Positions 1 to 10,714 of a DNA stretch of 51,861 nt are shown in pieces; position 1 is the first letter of the stretch; each line of letters opens with the position of its first letter. The DNA comes from an uncultured Clostridium sp. (GTDB lineage Bacteria; Bacillota; Clostridia; TANB77; CAG-508): assembly GCA_900553365.1 (NCBI GenBank), contig USDL01000008.1, forward strand, positions 1-51,861, given 5' to 3'. A program made the position numbers and the translations under genes. A model generated the notes under the pieces. It saw only the letters and a program-made list of their open reading frames with translations, was not told the DNA's origin and searched no databases.

Positions 1-61
1 GCATAGTATATACTGCCATTTTTCCTGTACCAAATTGTACTACTTTTACTTTTCTCTCCAT
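1..61 (-). CDS. Partial CDS: N-terminus of a NAD(P)-binding dehydrogenase-like protein
   Basis: Only the first 20 codons lie in the window; the gene runs off the left edge. It starts at ATG 61..59 behind a strong AAAGGAGGAAG ribosome binding site. The visible peptide MERKVKVVQFGTGKM is a beta strand followed by a GxGxM turn, as in the Rossmann fold of dihydrodipicolinate-reductase-like and 2,4-diaminopentanoate-dehydrogenase-like enzymes. The family is inferred from this short stretch alone. Confidence 0.5.
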   Translation of the reverse strand, partial: MERKVKVVQFGTGKMAVYTM

Positions 62-123
62 AATCTTCCTCCTTTTAAAATTTATACCTAGATTATACAC
101 CAAACTAAAAAATTTATGCAATA

Positions 124-2060
124 CTATTTTATTATTTTTCTGTAATAGTCATAATCTAATATCATTGTTGACATTTTGAATTTTTGATATATTATTTGGT
201 TTATTTCTTCTTGATAATTTTCGTCTACTTCTTGTCCTTCATTTGGAATGAAAACTCCATTTACTGAGCTGTATCTGCCTTTTTCTGTTATAAAGCTTCT
301 GTCTGAGAAAATTACTATTTGTTCTTTGTTATTTGACATTATATCATTTCCCATAAGTAGCCTTGAATCATATTCTATTCCAAATAGGTTAAGCACTGTT
401 GGTAATACATCTAAACTTGAGCATACTTTATCAACCTTAATTGGTTGTTCCATACTTCCACTCCATATTAATAGTGGTGTATGATGTTTTTCAAATGTAT
501 TGTCTCTTTCATAACTAGATAGTTCATTTAATTCTTCAAGTGTTAATCCATAAGGGTAATGGTCTGGGCTTATTACAATTACTGTATTTTCTAATTTTCC
601 AGCAGCTTCTAATCTTTTTATTAGCTCTCCTATTGCTTTATCTAGTTCAATTTGTGTTGCAAGATATGCTTTTGCTTTATGAGAATATGGCAAATCTTTA
701 ACAGCGTCCCAATTTCTACTTGCCATGCAATTTCCGGTTTGTTGTATAATTTAAGTGTCCACTAACTGTCATATAGTAAGCTAAAAATTTGTCATTGTTT
801 ATATAATCATCAACTGTTACGTCTATCATTTCTAAATCGCTATTTGGCCATAATTTTGTATTCATTCTTTGTTCTAGTCCGTTTCCTTTTGCTAAATATG
901 AATTATATCCCATTGTTTCTAAATACTCGTCTCTATGGTAATATGTTGCTGTATGATTATGATAACTATTGCTTGAATATCCTAATGGTTCAAATACATT
1001 TGGGTATGAATATGGTATGTAATGTCCTTTTACTCTATATATACTCCATACTCCTTCTTTTGGAATAAGTGATGTATCTGTCATATATTCTCCATCTGCT
1101 GTACTAACTGGGAATAGCGGTGTATAGAAGTTATCAAATTGGAATCCTTCTTGATATAGTTTATACAAGTTTGGTGTTACATCTTCTCTTATTGCAACAT
1201 TGCTTAAGCCTTCTGCAACAAACACTATTAAATTTTTTCCTTTAAACATCCCTGTATATTCATTTTGTTCACTAGGTATTTGGTTTGCAAAATATTCGTG
1301 CATTGTTTTGATTGTATCATTTGTTTCTTCTGCAATAGCTGTATCAAAATCTATATTTGTAATATTATATTTTATTTTTTCTTCTGTTACACTAGTTGGA
1401 AGAGCTTCAACTTCTATTTTAACTTTTTCTTCAAAGCCAAATATTAAACGTTCTAGGTCTAATCTCATTGTTGTATATATACCCATTCTATTTGCTGTAA
1501 CTTTTGGTATATGTATATTATAATACAGGTTTTTATTTGAGTGTATTGATTCTGTTTTTCCAGTATTTATGAACACGATTCCTGTTATATATAAAACTAA
1601 AATGCTGATTAGTTTTATTAAGGTTTCCATTTTTAAATCTTTTTCAAATTTTAAAACCTTTGTTAGGTGTAGTATTATAAATATTACAAATGGTATAAAG
1701 ATTAATACAAGGCCGAAGCCAGTTTTGAGCCATTTCATCTAGTATTGTTGTAATAAATTCTGTAACTTGCCCTCCATTTATTATTGAGTAAACTGACAAA
1801 ATCGCTTCATAAATTTTATAATATATTAGTTGTGCTGACATTATAAAACATTCGCCCAATGTTAATATATATGCAATTACTGTATTTGCTTTTTTTCCAA
1901 ATATTGATGTTAATATGTTTAGTCCTATTGCAAATGGCAATGTTAGCAGTATTATTAGTGGTGCTGTTTTTGGAAATTTTCCAAATATTAGCATTGCCAT
2001 TATTAACTCCTCATATATTACAAATACTATCCAATAAATTAGTTCTTTTAATTTTTTCAT
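124..2060 (-). CDS. LtaS-like lipoteichoic acid synthase / sulfatase-family membrane enzyme, needing two +1 shifts at CGG
   Basis: Alkaline-phosphatase-superfamily membrane enzyme of the LtaS type, which transfers glycerol-phosphate from phosphatidylglycerol onto lipoteichoic acid outside the membrane. An N-terminal multi-TM region is followed by the extracellular catalytic domain: a metal-binding Glu in LIVFVAEGLSN, the probable nucleophile Thr in FPVSTADGEYMTD, TVSGHLNYT, and the metal ligands of SPDHYPYG. The DNA holds three overlapping frames (2060-1644, 1738-716, 726-124). Skipping the C of the in-frame CGG at 1715-1713 (CTT C GGC CTT) and at 736-734 (AAC C GGA AAT) joins them into one 644-residue protein, a normal length. 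The second join gives NYTTNGNCMASRNWDAV, and the sequence then runs into the conserved KAYLATQIELDKA block. A GGGAG site precedes ATG 2060, nine bases after tex, so the two are probably one operon. Without recoding it would be a pseudogene. Confidence 0.82.
734..736 (-). other. In-frame CGG, +1 recoding site (LtaS-like, second)
   Basis: Zero frame reads AAC CGG AAA TTG CAT GGC AAG TAG and ends at once. Skipping C gives AAC GGA AAT TGC ATG GCA (N G N C M A) and continues for another 200 residues of conserved sulfatase domain. Confidence 0.78.
1713..1715 (-). other. In-frame CGG, +1 recoding site (LtaS-like, first)
   Basis: Codon 116 of the frame starting at 2060. Zero frame reads CTT CGG CCT (L R P) and stops about two dozen codons later. 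Skipping C gives CTT GGC CTT GTA (L G L V), which is the frame of the rest of the enzyme. Confidence 0.75.
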
Positions 2061-2069
2061 CTTTACTCC

Positions 2070-4220
2070 CTATAATTTCATACTTAGTTTTACTTTTTGT
2101 CTTTCTTGGTCTATTCCTATTACTTTAACTTTTACAATATCTCCTACAGATACTACGTCTGACGGATTTTTAATATATTCTTCACTCATTTCTGAGATAT
2201 GAACCAAGCCATCATGTTTTACTCCAATATCAACAAATGCTCCAAAGTCTATTACATTTCTTACAGTTCCTGGCAAAATCATTCCTTCTCTTAAGTCTTC
2301 GAATTTTAACACATCTGTTCTTAGAATTGGCTTTGGCATTTCTTCTCTTGGATCTCTGCCTGGTTTTGATAAATCGTCTATTATGTCTTGTAATGTTAAT
2401 TCTCCTACATCAAGTTCTTTAGCAACTTTTGGCACATCTAAGGTTGTCAAGTTTGCTCTTATTTGTTCTAATTTTTCTTTGTTTAGTAAGTCTTTTTTAT
2501 CTGCACCAATTTTTGCAAGCAATTTTTCTGCCACTTCATAGCTTTCTGGATGAACACCTGTTGTTTCTAATGGATTTTTACCATCAAATATTCTTATAAA
2601 TCCTGCACATTGCTCAAAAGCTGATTTGCCAAGCTTTGGTACTTTTAATAGTTCCTTTCGTTCCCTTAATTTTCCATTTGCGTCTCTATATGTTACTATG
2701 TTTTTTGCTATTGTTTTATTTATTCCAGATACATAAGAAAGTAGTGATGGAGTTGCTGTATTAATATCTACACCAACTTTGTTTACTGCGTCTTCTACTA
2801 CTCCTGTTAGATTTTCTGCTAATTTTTTTTGATCAACATCATGTTGATATTGACCAACACCTATTGCTTTTGGATCTATTTTTACAAGTTCTGCAAGTGG
2901 ATCTTGCAATCTTCTTGCTATTGAAATTGCTCCTCTTATAGATACATTTATGTCAGGGTATTCTTCTGTTGCAAGCTTAGATGCTGAATAAACAGATGCT
3001 CCAGCTTCGCTAACTATTGCATAGCAGACCTTTTCTGGAATTTCTTTTATCATTTCTGCTACAAATGTTTCAGATTCTCTTGATGCTGTTCCATTGCCTA
3101 TTGCTATCATATTTACTTTATGTTTTGAAATTAAATTTTTTAATATTTTCTTTGCACCTTCTACGTCATTTTGTGGCTCTGTTGGGTATACTGTTGCAAT
3201 ATCTAGTACTTTTCCAGTATCATCTATTACTGCAATTTTACAACCTGTTCTATATGCTGGATCAAACCCCATAACAGTTATATTTTTTATTGGTGCACCT
3301 AATAATAATTGTTTTGCATTTTTGCCAAAAACCTTAATTGCTTGCTCTTCTGCTTTTTGGGTTAAATCTGCTCTAATTTCTCTTTCTATTGATGGCTCTA
3401 TTAAGCGTTTATAGCTATCTAATATTGTGTCTTCTAGTATGCTTGTAAATTGTGTTTCTCCTTTTATTATGTTTTTTCTTAAAAAGTTTAAAATCTTTTC
3501 CTCTGGTTTTTGAATTGTAACTTTTAAAAATTCTTCTTTTTCTCCTCTATTTATTGCTAAAATTCTGTGGCTTGGGATTTTCTTTATTTCTTCATCAAAT
3601 TTATAATACATTTCGTAATTTGATTTTTCATTTTCTTTTGCATTTTTAGTTGAAATTTTACCTTGAACATAGCATAGTCTTTTTATTTCTTTCCTATAAT
3701 CTGCTACATCAGATACATTTTCTGCAATTATATCTTTTGCTCCATTTATTGCCTCTTCTATTGTGTTTACATCCTTTTCAGGGTTTATAAATTCTTTTGC
3801 TATATCAAAAATATTTTTTGTTTCTTTTTGTGCATAAATAATCTCCGCTAATGGCTCTAGTCCCTTTGCTTTGGCAACTGTAGCTCTTGTTTTTTTCTTT
3901 TGTTTGTATGGTCTATAAATGTCTTCTACTTCTGTAAGTGTAGTTGCTTCTTCTAATGCTTTTGTTATTTCTTCTGTAAGTTTTCCTTGTTCTTCTATAA
4001 TCCTTGAAACATCTGCTTTTCTTGTTTCAAGATTTCTTAAGTAATTTAGTCTTTCATCTAAATCTCTTAAAACTTCATCACTTAGTCCTCCTGTTGCTTC
4101 TTTTCTATAACGTGCTATAAATGGGATGGTATTTCCCTCATCTATTAAATTTATTGTACTTTTAATTTGACTTTCTTTAATATTTAATTCTGCTGCTATT
4201 GTTTTTATAATTTTGTCCAT
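2070..4220 (-). CDS. tex: Transcription accessory protein Tex, RNA-binding
   Basis: 716 residues, the usual Tex size, with no frame problem and no in-frame CGG. The N-terminal helix-turn-helix-like region contains the hallmark GNTIPFIARYRKE. A YqgF/RNase-H-like domain follows (VMGFDPAYRTGCKIAVID), then helix-hairpin-helix repeats (GINKTIAKNIVTYRDANG, VPKLGKSAFEQCAGFIRI), and a C-terminal S1 domain (GTVRNVIDFGAFVDIGVKHD). Tex is a cytoplasmic nucleic-acid-binding protein linked to transcription and RNA turnover. Start ATG 4220 follows AAAGGATTGATATACA. The LtaS-like gene lies nine bases downstream. Confidence 0.96.
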   Translation of the reverse strand: MDKIIKTIAAELNIKESQIKSTINLIDEGNTIPFIARYRKEATGGLSDEVLRDLDERLNYLRNLETRKADVSRIIEEQGKLTEEITKALEEATTLTEVEDIYRPYKQKKKTRATVAKAKGLEPLAEIIYAQKETKNIFDIAKEFINPEKDVNTIEEAINGAKDIIAENVSDVADYRKEIKRLCYVQGKISTKNAKENEKSNYEMYYKFDEEIKKIPSHRILAINRGEKEEFLKVTIQKPEEKILNFLRKNIIKGETQFTSILEDTILDSYKRLIEPSIEREIRADLTQKAEEQAIKVFGKNAKQLLLGAPIKNITVMGFDPAYRTGCKIAVIDDTGKVLDIATVYPTEPQNDVEGAKKILKNLISKHKVNMIAIGNGTASRESETFVAEMIKEIPEKVCYAIVSEAGASVYSASKLATEEYPDINVSIRGAISIARRLQDPLAELVKIDPKAIGVGQYQHDVDQKKLAENLTGVVEDAVNKVGVDINTATPSLLSYVSGINKTIAKNIVTYRDANGKLRERKELLKVPKLGKSAFEQCAGFIRIFDGKNPLETTGVHPESYEVAEKLLAKIGADKKDLLNKEKLEQIRANLTTLDVPKVAKELDVGELTLQDIIDDLSKPGRDPREEMPKPILRTDVLKFEDLREGMILPGTVRNVIDFGAFVDIGVKHDGLVHISEMSEEYIKNPSDVVSVGDIVKVKVIGIDQERQKVKLSMKL

Positions 4221-4333
4221 TGTATATCAATCCTTTCTAAACTGCTATTATATTATATCAAAATATTAAAAAAATCAAGAAATTATTGAATTTTATTCTT
4301 GATTTTAAAAATTAATTTAGTTAAAAATTTGTC

Positions 4334-4366
4334 CACAATTTATCCACATTTGGTGGATAAATTGTG
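4334..4366 (-). terminator. Rho-independent terminator after the DUF308 gene
   Basis: Perfect 14-bp stem CACAATTTATCCAC / GTGGATAAATTGTG with a 5-nt loop. On the minus strand it is followed by a T-rich stretch (AAATTTTTAA). It lies 12 bases after the DUF308 stop and upstream of tex. Confidence 0.75.
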
Positions 4367-4378
4367 AACTATTTACTA

Positions 4379-4921
4379 TTATTTCAATTTTATTAACATA
4401 CATATACTTTCTACTATATCTATAACACCTGTTACTAATAATAGTATTCCGGCAAACATTACTACTGAAACCATTGTATCAAAAGGATTTACAATTATTA
4501 TAATTCCTATTACTAATGTAATAAGTGCTGAAAGTAATATTAATATCCAACTTTTTTCATCTACGGTTTTTACATTTAATGAAAGTTGTATTTTTGTTAT
4601 ACTTTTTATTATTATCCATATTCCAACAAGTATTGGTATTATTGATATAACAAAATCTTTTTTGATTAATATTAGTATTGATATAAGTATTCCTAGAATT
4701 CCTTCTGCTAAGGCATTACTATATACTTTTTGCTCCTTATCTGTTGCAATATAAAGTACTATACTGAAGATTCCATCTAATAACATTCCTATTCCAAATA
4801 CAGTTACAACTGTGTTTAGCATTGTTTCAGGTTTTGCTATTAGTAATATTGATACAAGAATCATTATAATTGAACTAATTATTGTTCTTTTTTCAAATCT
4901 TTTTATGTACTCTGAAATCAT
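4379..4921 (-). CDS. DUF308 (HdeD-like) multi-pass membrane protein
   Basis: 180 residues made almost entirely of six hydrophobic segments with short polar loops, arranged as two or three repeated helix pairs (TVVTVFGIGMLLDGIFSIV, IPILVGIWIIIKSITKIQ, VVMFAGILLLVTGVIDIV). This is the pattern of the DUF308/HdeD family. The function in Firmicutes is unknown. Its ATG overlaps the stop of the FemX-like gene (ATGA at 4921-4918), so translation is probably coupled. Confidence 0.75.
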   Translation of the reverse strand: MISEYIKRFEKRTIISSIIMILVSILLIAKPETMLNTVVTVFGIGMLLDGIFSIVLYIATDKEQKVYSNALAEGILGILISILILIKKDFVISIIPILVGIWIIIKSITKIQLSLNVKTVDEKSWILILLSALITLVIGIIIIVNPFDTMVSVVMFAGILLLVTGVIDIVESICMLIKLK

Positions 4922-5968
4922 TTTTTCTCACCTCCTTTCTTTAATCTTCCTTTTAAAAGGCTTAATTTACTATAAATTTTTGTGCTTATATTAAACATCC
5001 AATTTATAAATGGATTATAAATAATGTACATTTCATTTATAAATTCCATAAATTCTGGATTAAACCCTTTTTTAAACTTGTATACTCCGGTATTGTGGAT
5101 CATTTTCGCTTTTGAATCCTGATACTCCTCTAAAGTCATACCAATCACATTTATTTTCAACAGCCCATTTTATCATTTCCCATTGTATTAAATAATTTGG
5201 CATTAAATTTCTGTGTTTATTTGAACTTCCTCCATATAAGTACCATACCTTGTTTCCATAGTAAATTGGAAGGGTTGCTGCTATTGCTTCTCCTTCAAAT
5301 TCCGCAATGTAAACTCTTGCATGTTCTTCTCCCATAGCGTCATATACTTTTTGAAAATATGATAATGGTCTTATGAAAAAGTCATCTCTAGAGCCTGTTG
5401 TTTTCATTATATCATAAAATATTTTCAAATCTTCTCTTGTTCCAACTCTAACTTTTACACCTTTTCTGCCTGCGAGTCTTATATTATATCTTGTTTTTGA
5501 TTCAAATGATTGCAAAAGCTCGTCTTCAGTTTTATCTTTTACATTTAGTCTAAAAACATATTTAGGTTGTAATACTTGTCCTATATTTTTTATGTTCTTT
5601 TTTGTTTTATATCCTAATTCTTTTATTATGTTTTTAAATTCTTCATCACTTTGTAAAACATCTGGATCTAGTCTAAATATAAAGGCTCTATATCTTTTGG
5701 CTATTTCTTGTGCCTTTTGGGTAAGCTCTTTTAAGGTTTCTTTGTCATGTGGATCACAAATGAAACCTCTTGGAGCATACATTATATGCCTATTTATGAT
5801 TGGCACCTTTCTAAGTAAAATACTCATTGTGCCTTTTATTAGTCCCTCTTTGTTTCTTACTATTATAAATTCTTTTTTCCATTCTGTTTTAACTTCTGCC
5901 CATTCTGGTGATTGCATAAAATTTGTTTTGGGATTTGTTTGTAAAAAAGCTTTTAATTCTGTATCCAT
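4918..5968 (-). CDS. FemX/FemABX-type peptidyltransferase, needing one +1 shift at CGG
   Basis: FemABX ligases use aminoacyl-tRNA to add amino acids to the lipid II stem peptide, building interpeptide bridges. Start is ATG 5968 behind AAAGGAGAAAAA; the upstream ATG at 5989 has no ribosome site. Visible family features are NFMQSPEWAEVKTEW near the N-terminus, SFESKTRYNIRLAGRKGVKV, WYLYGGSSNKHRNLMPNY and CDWYDFRGVSG. Zero frame then reads QYRSIQV and stops. Skipping C of the in-frame CGG at 5089-5087 gives DPQYGVYKFKKGFNPEFMEF, the expected FemX C-terminal block, for a total of 349 residues. Translationally coupled to the DUF308 gene. Confidence 0.85.
5087..5089 (-). other. In-frame CGG, +1 recoding site (FemX-like)
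   Basis: Zero frame reads CAA TAC CGG AGT ATA CAA and stops shortly after. Skipping C gives CAA TAC GGA GTA TAC AAG (Q Y G V Y K), joining the two halves of the conserved GVYKFKKGFNP block. Confidence 0.82.
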
Positions 5969-6012
5969 TTTTTCTCCTTTTTTTAGCATGCTATTGCCGC
6001 TTCAACTTTTTT

Positions 6013-8466
6013 TTAAATATCATGTCTGCTTAATATCTGTGCAGGTGTTTTTCTTACTACTCTATGCACTGGTAACAAGCCTATTATTAAATTAAATAAG
6101 TATATAAATACTACTGTTGCTATTATTGACCATACATTTACTAAGAAGAACTTTTCAATATATGTAATTTTTGATAATGCATTTAAAATATATGCCATTA
6201 AAGCTATACCAGGAACGCTTGCAAGTGTTGTTATTGCTATTGTTTCGCCTGCAAACATCTTATATATATCTTTTTTCTTTAGTCCTATCGCTCTTAATAT
6301 TCCTATTTCTTTTATTCTTGATAGGAATGATGAACGTATCATTAAGAATATCTCTACAAGTGATATTGCAAGTATAATGGTAGCAACTATTATGCTTGTT
6401 TTCATTCTTTCTCTTTTTTGTCTTAAATATTCTTTTTTGCTGTTTTCAAATGTATTTACTATGTTTAAGTCCATGTCTCTAAACTCTTGCAATGCCTGAG
6501 CTTGATTTTTAGCGTATACCATAAATTCTTGTTTTTCTTTTATTAGCTTATATTTTATTGTGTTATTGTTTACTAAATAAGTATCTATTCCTTCTTGGCT
6601 TTCATAATATCCTACTACTTTTAGTTTTGTGTCATTTACAAGTACCGGAATTGTTTTATTTAAAGGCATTTCATATCTATGAGAAATATTTACAATTACT
6701 TCATAATCATTTTCTGGAAATCTTCCTTTTTTTAGTGTTATCTTGTCTTCAAATATCTTGTAATCTAAAAATTGTGCTTGTTCTGTTGAAGCATCTGCAT
6801 AGTACATTCCCCCAGATACTGTGTAACTGCTTCCCTCCATTGCATTTTGTACAATACTTATTAGCATTGCTGTATTTGCATATATTGAAGGGGTTGAAAG
6901 GTCTACTAATCCTACTATTGTAAATTCTCCTATATTGTCAACTGTAAGTTTTCTTCCTATCATGTCTTCAGGTTTTAATATTCCCATCATTTTAAACTGT
7001 TGATTTTCCCCATCTATTTGTTGTTGTATAATCATTTTATCTACTACTATTTGTCTATCATTTTCTGGCTTTATTCCATATACTATATTTTCATCACTTA
7101 TCATTTCTGTGCTTGAAAGTGAACCTGAAACATATAAAGTCCATTCATTGGTTTGATAGTATTCATTTGGTATATACTTAAATACTACTAATGAACTACC
7201 TGGCAATATATAATTAACATTTTCATTTTGCTCATATAGTAAATATTCATCAACAGATATATTAGGCTGTTTTAATTGCAAATAATTACTGTTATATTGT
7301 ATAAAGTCTGTATCTTTTACATTCAATGTAGCACAAATGCTGCTTACTGCATACATTATAAACATTGCTGATATGAAAAATCCTACAAGTAAAATTTTCT
7401 TTAATACGGAAAAATCAAATACTTTTTTGAATCCATTTATTACAAGAGTTATTGGATTGTAAATTGAAGAATATTTCTTTTTTATATTCTTATCAATTAT
7501 GTTTTCAAAATCAAATTTATATTTTTCCAATTCCTTTTTGCTTAGTTTCTTATAATGGTCATCTACCATTTCTAAACTTGAGTTTTCATCTATTACTTCA
7601 ATTTTCTCATTTTGCTCTGTTTTAATGTATATATTACCGTTTTTTAAGACAATATTTAAAGTTATTGGTTGTTTTTCTTCTGAATATACATTAATATTTG
7701 TATTTTCTTGTTTTATTTCTTTATGTTCTTTAAAGTCCTTTAAATAAAATTTATTTTCTATTCTATAATCTAGCTCATTGTTATGAACGTTTTGATAATC
7801 TTTTATTATACTTCCATCTTGTAATTCAATTATTCTACTTGCGTAAAACTCTGCTAAGTTTCTTTCATGAGTTACCAGTATTACTAATTTTTCTTTTGAT
7901 ATTGCTTTTATTATATTCATTACTTCTAATGAATTTTTGCTGTCTAAATTTCCTGTTGGTTCATCTGCTAATATTATGTCTGGAGCTTTTACAATAGCTC
8001 TTGCAATACCAACTCTTTGTCTTTCTCCTCCTGAAAGCATTGCTACTGGCCTATTTTTATATCTATACATTCCAACTTTTTCTAGGCAATAGTTCACTCT
8101 TTTTTTAATTTCTTCTTTATTTTTTATGCCTATCATTTTTAAAACTATTGCGACATTATCATACACACTTAAGTTTTCTATTAATTTGTAATCTTGAAAA
8201 ATATAGCCTATACTTAGAGTACGTATTTTATCTACTTTTGTTGTGAATTTTGATGTTATTTTTTTATTATTTACATATATTTTTCCTTTTTGAATTTTAT
8301 CTAATCCACCTATTGCATTTAATAAGGTTGTTTTACCTGAACCACTTGGCCCTAGCAATGCAACTAATCCAGTATTTTCTACTTGTAAGGAAATATTATT
8401 TATAACATGTATTTGATTTTTCCTATGTCTATTAAAATATTTATTAGCTCCTGTAATCTCTATCAT
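6013..8466 (-). CDS. ABC transporter fusion: ATPase domain plus FtsX-type permease (MacB-like), second of a pair
   Basis: 817 residues. Residues 1-225 are an ABC ATPase with Walker A LLGPSGSGKTTL, signature LSGGERQRVGIARA, Walker B IILADEPTGNLDS and the H-loop LVTHERN. A charged linker leads to one TM near residue 360, a large extracellular domain, and a C-terminal FtsX domain with three TMs and the family motif IKEIGILRAIGLKKKDIYKMF. MacB/FtsX-type transporters act as mechanotransmission pumps or sensors for peptides and lipoproteins; the substrate is unknown. Its ribosome site (GAGGAGGTG) is formed by the last codons of the upstream transporter gene, three bases away, so the two are coupled. 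Confidence 0.88.
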   Translation of the reverse strand: MIEITGANKYFNRHRKNQIHVINNISLQVENTGLVALLGPSGSGKTTLLNAIGGLDKIQKGKIYVNNKKITSKFTTKVDKIRTLSIGYIFQDYKLIENLSVYDNVAIVLKMIGIKNKEEIKKRVNYCLEKVGMYRYKNRPVAMLSGGERQRVGIARAIVKAPDIILADEPTGNLDSKNSLEVMNIIKAISKEKLVILVTHERNLAEFYASRIIELQDGSIIKDYQNVHNNELDYRIENKFYLKDFKEHKEIKQENTNINVYSEEKQPITLNIVLKNGNIYIKTEQNEKIEVIDENSSLEMVDDHYKKLSKKELEKYKFDFENIIDKNIKKKYSSIYNPITLVINGFKKVFDFSVLKKILLVGFFISAMFIMYAVSSICATLNVKDTDFIQYNSNYLQLKQPNISVDEYLLYEQNENVNYILPGSSLVVFKYIPNEYYQTNEWTLYVSGSLSSTEMISDENIVYGIKPENDRQIVVDKMIIQQQIDGENQQFKMMGILKPEDMIGRKLTVDNIGEFTIVGLVDLSTPSIYANTAMLISIVQNAMEGSSYTVSGGMYYADASTEQAQFLDYKIFEDKITLKKGRFPENDYEVIVNISHRYEMPLNKTIPVLVNDTKLKVVGYYESQEGIDTYLVNNNTIKYKLIKEKQEFMVYAKNQAQALQEFRDMDLNIVNTFENSKKEYLRQKRERMKTSIIVATIILAISLVEIFLMIRSSFLSRIKEIGILRAIGLKKKDIYKMFAGETIAITTLASVPGIALMAYILNALSKITYIEKFFLVNVWSIIATVVFIYLFNLIIGLLPVHRVVRKTPAQILSRHDI

Positions 8467-8469
8467 AAG

Positions 8470-10698
8470 TTACACCTCCTCGTTGTATGTTTTAATGCTT
8501 GTTTCTTTAAATAGTTTTTTTGCATATTTTAAACTAATTATGTATGACATAGCAATTAAAATAACATACAAAATGATATAGTCACTTATGTTTAAGTAGT
8601 CTAATAATGTTTGTACAAAGCTCCAATTAATTATTTGCTTTGCTTGAAGTATAATTACACTCATAGAAACTAGGTATGCTAAGTTTTCTACTATTAATAA
8701 TTCAATTACTAGTAGTTGTTTAGATACTTTTCTAGTTGCTCCCAACATTCTAAGTGTTGCAAAATATGTATTTCTTGATTTTAAAATAATCTTTATTACA
8801 AAATATGCTATGAAAAATAGTGTAATTATTAGTATTATTGTTACTATAGTTTGGAATACTTCAATTATTTGTGAACTACCAGTCTTTGATAATGTATCTT
8901 TAATTACTAAAGTTTTATATCCCAAGTTTTCTAATTCATTAGCTGTTTCATGTAATAGTTCTGCATCTTTTACAAATACACTTGATTGGTATGGTTCTTT
9001 ATTAAATAATTTGTTATAATCTTCTGGATTTATATATATAGTTCCATTATTTAACTCATACTCTTCATCTTTGCCTATTAATCTTTTTAGATTATATTTT
9101 GTATATGTTTTTTCTATTGTTAAATCTAATTTTTCTTTATAGTATATGTTCTCAACTTCAATTTTTATTGGTTTACTTCTGCATGAACCGCTTGATACCT
9201 CATAATTCAAATTATCACTTACATAAGCTTTCCCTGCTGGTACATTTTCGCTTGTTTTTATTCTAAAATATGGGCTATATAGGTTTGATTCATAGTATTT
9301 ATCCTGAAATAGTACCTTTACTTTGCTATATGTTTGATTAATTTGGAATCTCATTTGGTCTAATACCTTATCACTTACATATACATTATCATTACCATAC
9401 ATTGATGTTAATTCCATGTATTTTATACCAACTACATTCATTGATATATCTTCATTTGTTTCTCCTGTATACATATTCATTAGTGATACTGTTGTATTAC
9501 CTAGGCCTTTTATTAATTCATTCATGTAATACTCATCTTCATAGCCTTCTACAACAATTTCATTATCATTTTCTGGTAATCTTCCTACATCTACATCTCC
9601 TTTTAAGCTGTTAATACTTGAAGTTTTTGTGTATAATGATATGTTTTTTGAATTTGTTAGAATTATTGATTGGTCTAATAGTACATCATCTTTAACTATA
9701 TAGTCTACATTGCTTAAGGCCCTTATTTGTGCATAATCTTCCACTTCATTAAATGGCGTTTTATCTTGTTTTTTTATTATAATTCTGTTTTCATTTGTAT
9801 TTTGGAAAAAGATGTTGCTTCTATCCATATCTGATACGTGTTTTTGTTTTTTACTGTTTGAATACTGAGCCACTATCGCAGCTGTCATAAAGAAAAATAC
9901 CATAAATAGCAATACAAACTTTGTTTTTATATTAAATGTGTTTCTAAATCCTAATCTAAGTTTATTGCATGGAGTAATGTTTTTATATTCTATCTCATTT
10001 GCTTTAATATCATTTTTTATATCTTTAATCTTTTTATCTTCAATTATTCTGCCATCATGCATTGTTATTTTTCTTGTTACATATTTTTCAATTTGCTCAT
10101 AATTATGTGTAACAATTACAACTAATTTATCCTTTGCTATTTCACTAAGAAGTTTTATTGTGCTTTCTGCCGCTTCCTTATCTAAGTTTCCTGTTGGCTC
10201 ATCTGCAATGATTATTGGTGTTTCTTTTGCTAAAGCTCTAGCTATTGCAACTCTTTGCTTTTGTCCTCCAGATAATTTAGATACTTTTGTGTTTCTAAAT
10301 TTGTATAAATCAACTTTTTTTATTAATTCAATAATTTTTTTCTTTATTTTTTTCTTTTTGTATCCATTAAGTAGTAGCACAAGTTCTATGTTTTGATAAA
10401 CAGTATAGCTGTTTACTAAATTAAATGTTTGAAAAATATTTCCTATGTATTTTCTTCTAAAATTTTCAAAGTCTTTATCACTGTAATGGCTTGTTTCTTT
10501 GCCATTTACATACATTTCTCCTTCTTCATAACTATCTAATCCGCTAATTACGTTTAATAAGGTAGACTTACCACTTCCAGATTCACCTGTGATTGCCACA
10601 AATTCTCCTATATTAAGCTTTAAATTGACTTTTGTAAATCCACTAGCGATTACTCCATTGTTATAATAAAATTTAGAAACATTTTTTAATTCTAACAT
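8470..10698 (-). CDS. ABC transporter fusion: ATPase domain plus FtsX-type permease, first of a pair
   Basis: 742 residues with the same architecture as its neighbour. The ATPase domain shows Walker A ITGESGSGKSTL, signature LSGGQKQRVAIARA, Walker B IIIADEPTGNLDKEA and IVTHNYEQ. A TM near residue 260 is followed by a long extracellular region and a C-terminal three-TM FtsX segment (FATLRMLGATRKVSKQLL). The two fusions probably pair, each supplying one ATPase and one permease. Start ATG 10698 follows TTGGAGGATATAA. Maf lies just upstream on the same strand. Confidence 0.88.
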   Translation of the reverse strand: MLELKNVSKFYYNNGVIASGFTKVNLKLNIGEFVAITGESGSGKSTLLNVISGLDSYEEGEMYVNGKETSHYSDKDFENFRRKYIGNIFQTFNLVNSYTVYQNIELVLLLNGYKKKKIKKKIIELIKKVDLYKFRNTKVSKLSGGQKQRVAIARALAKETPIIIADEPTGNLDKEAAESTIKLLSEIAKDKLVVIVTHNYEQIEKYVTRKITMHDGRIIEDKKIKDIKNDIKANEIEYKNITPCNKLRLGFRNTFNIKTKFVLLFMVFFFMTAAIVAQYSNSKKQKHVSDMDRSNIFFQNTNENRIIIKKQDKTPFNEVEDYAQIRALSNVDYIVKDDVLLDQSIILTNSKNISLYTKTSSINSLKGDVDVGRLPENDNEIVVEGYEDEYYMNELIKGLGNTTVSLMNMYTGETNEDISMNVVGIKYMELTSMYGNDNVYVSDKVLDQMRFQINQTYSKVKVLFQDKYYESNLYSPYFRIKTSENVPAGKAYVSDNLNYEVSSGSCRSKPIKIEVENIYYKEKLDLTIEKTYTKYNLKRLIGKDEEYELNNGTIYINPEDYNKLFNKEPYQSSVFVKDAELLHETANELENLGYKTLVIKDTLSKTGSSQIIEVFQTIVTIILIITLFFIAYFVIKIILKSRNTYFATLRMLGATRKVSKQLLVIELLIVENLAYLVSMSVIILQAKQIINWSFVQTLLDYLNISDYIILYVILIAMSYIISLKYAKKLFKETSIKTYNEEV

Positions 10699-10714
10699 TT
10701 ATATCCTCCAATTT

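Noticed and set aside
124..2060. Two homopolymer (A-run) insertion errors as the cause of the LtaS-like frame breaks
   Set aside because: Deleting one A at each place also repairs the frame, but both breaks equally fit skipping the C of an in-frame CGG, and eight other breaks in the window share only the CGG explanation.
5592..6095. Long plus-strand frame opposite the FemX-like gene
   Set aside because: A hydrophobic antisense shadow of AT-rich coding sequence; no ribosome site or conserved motif. Other such antisense frames were dropped for the same reason.
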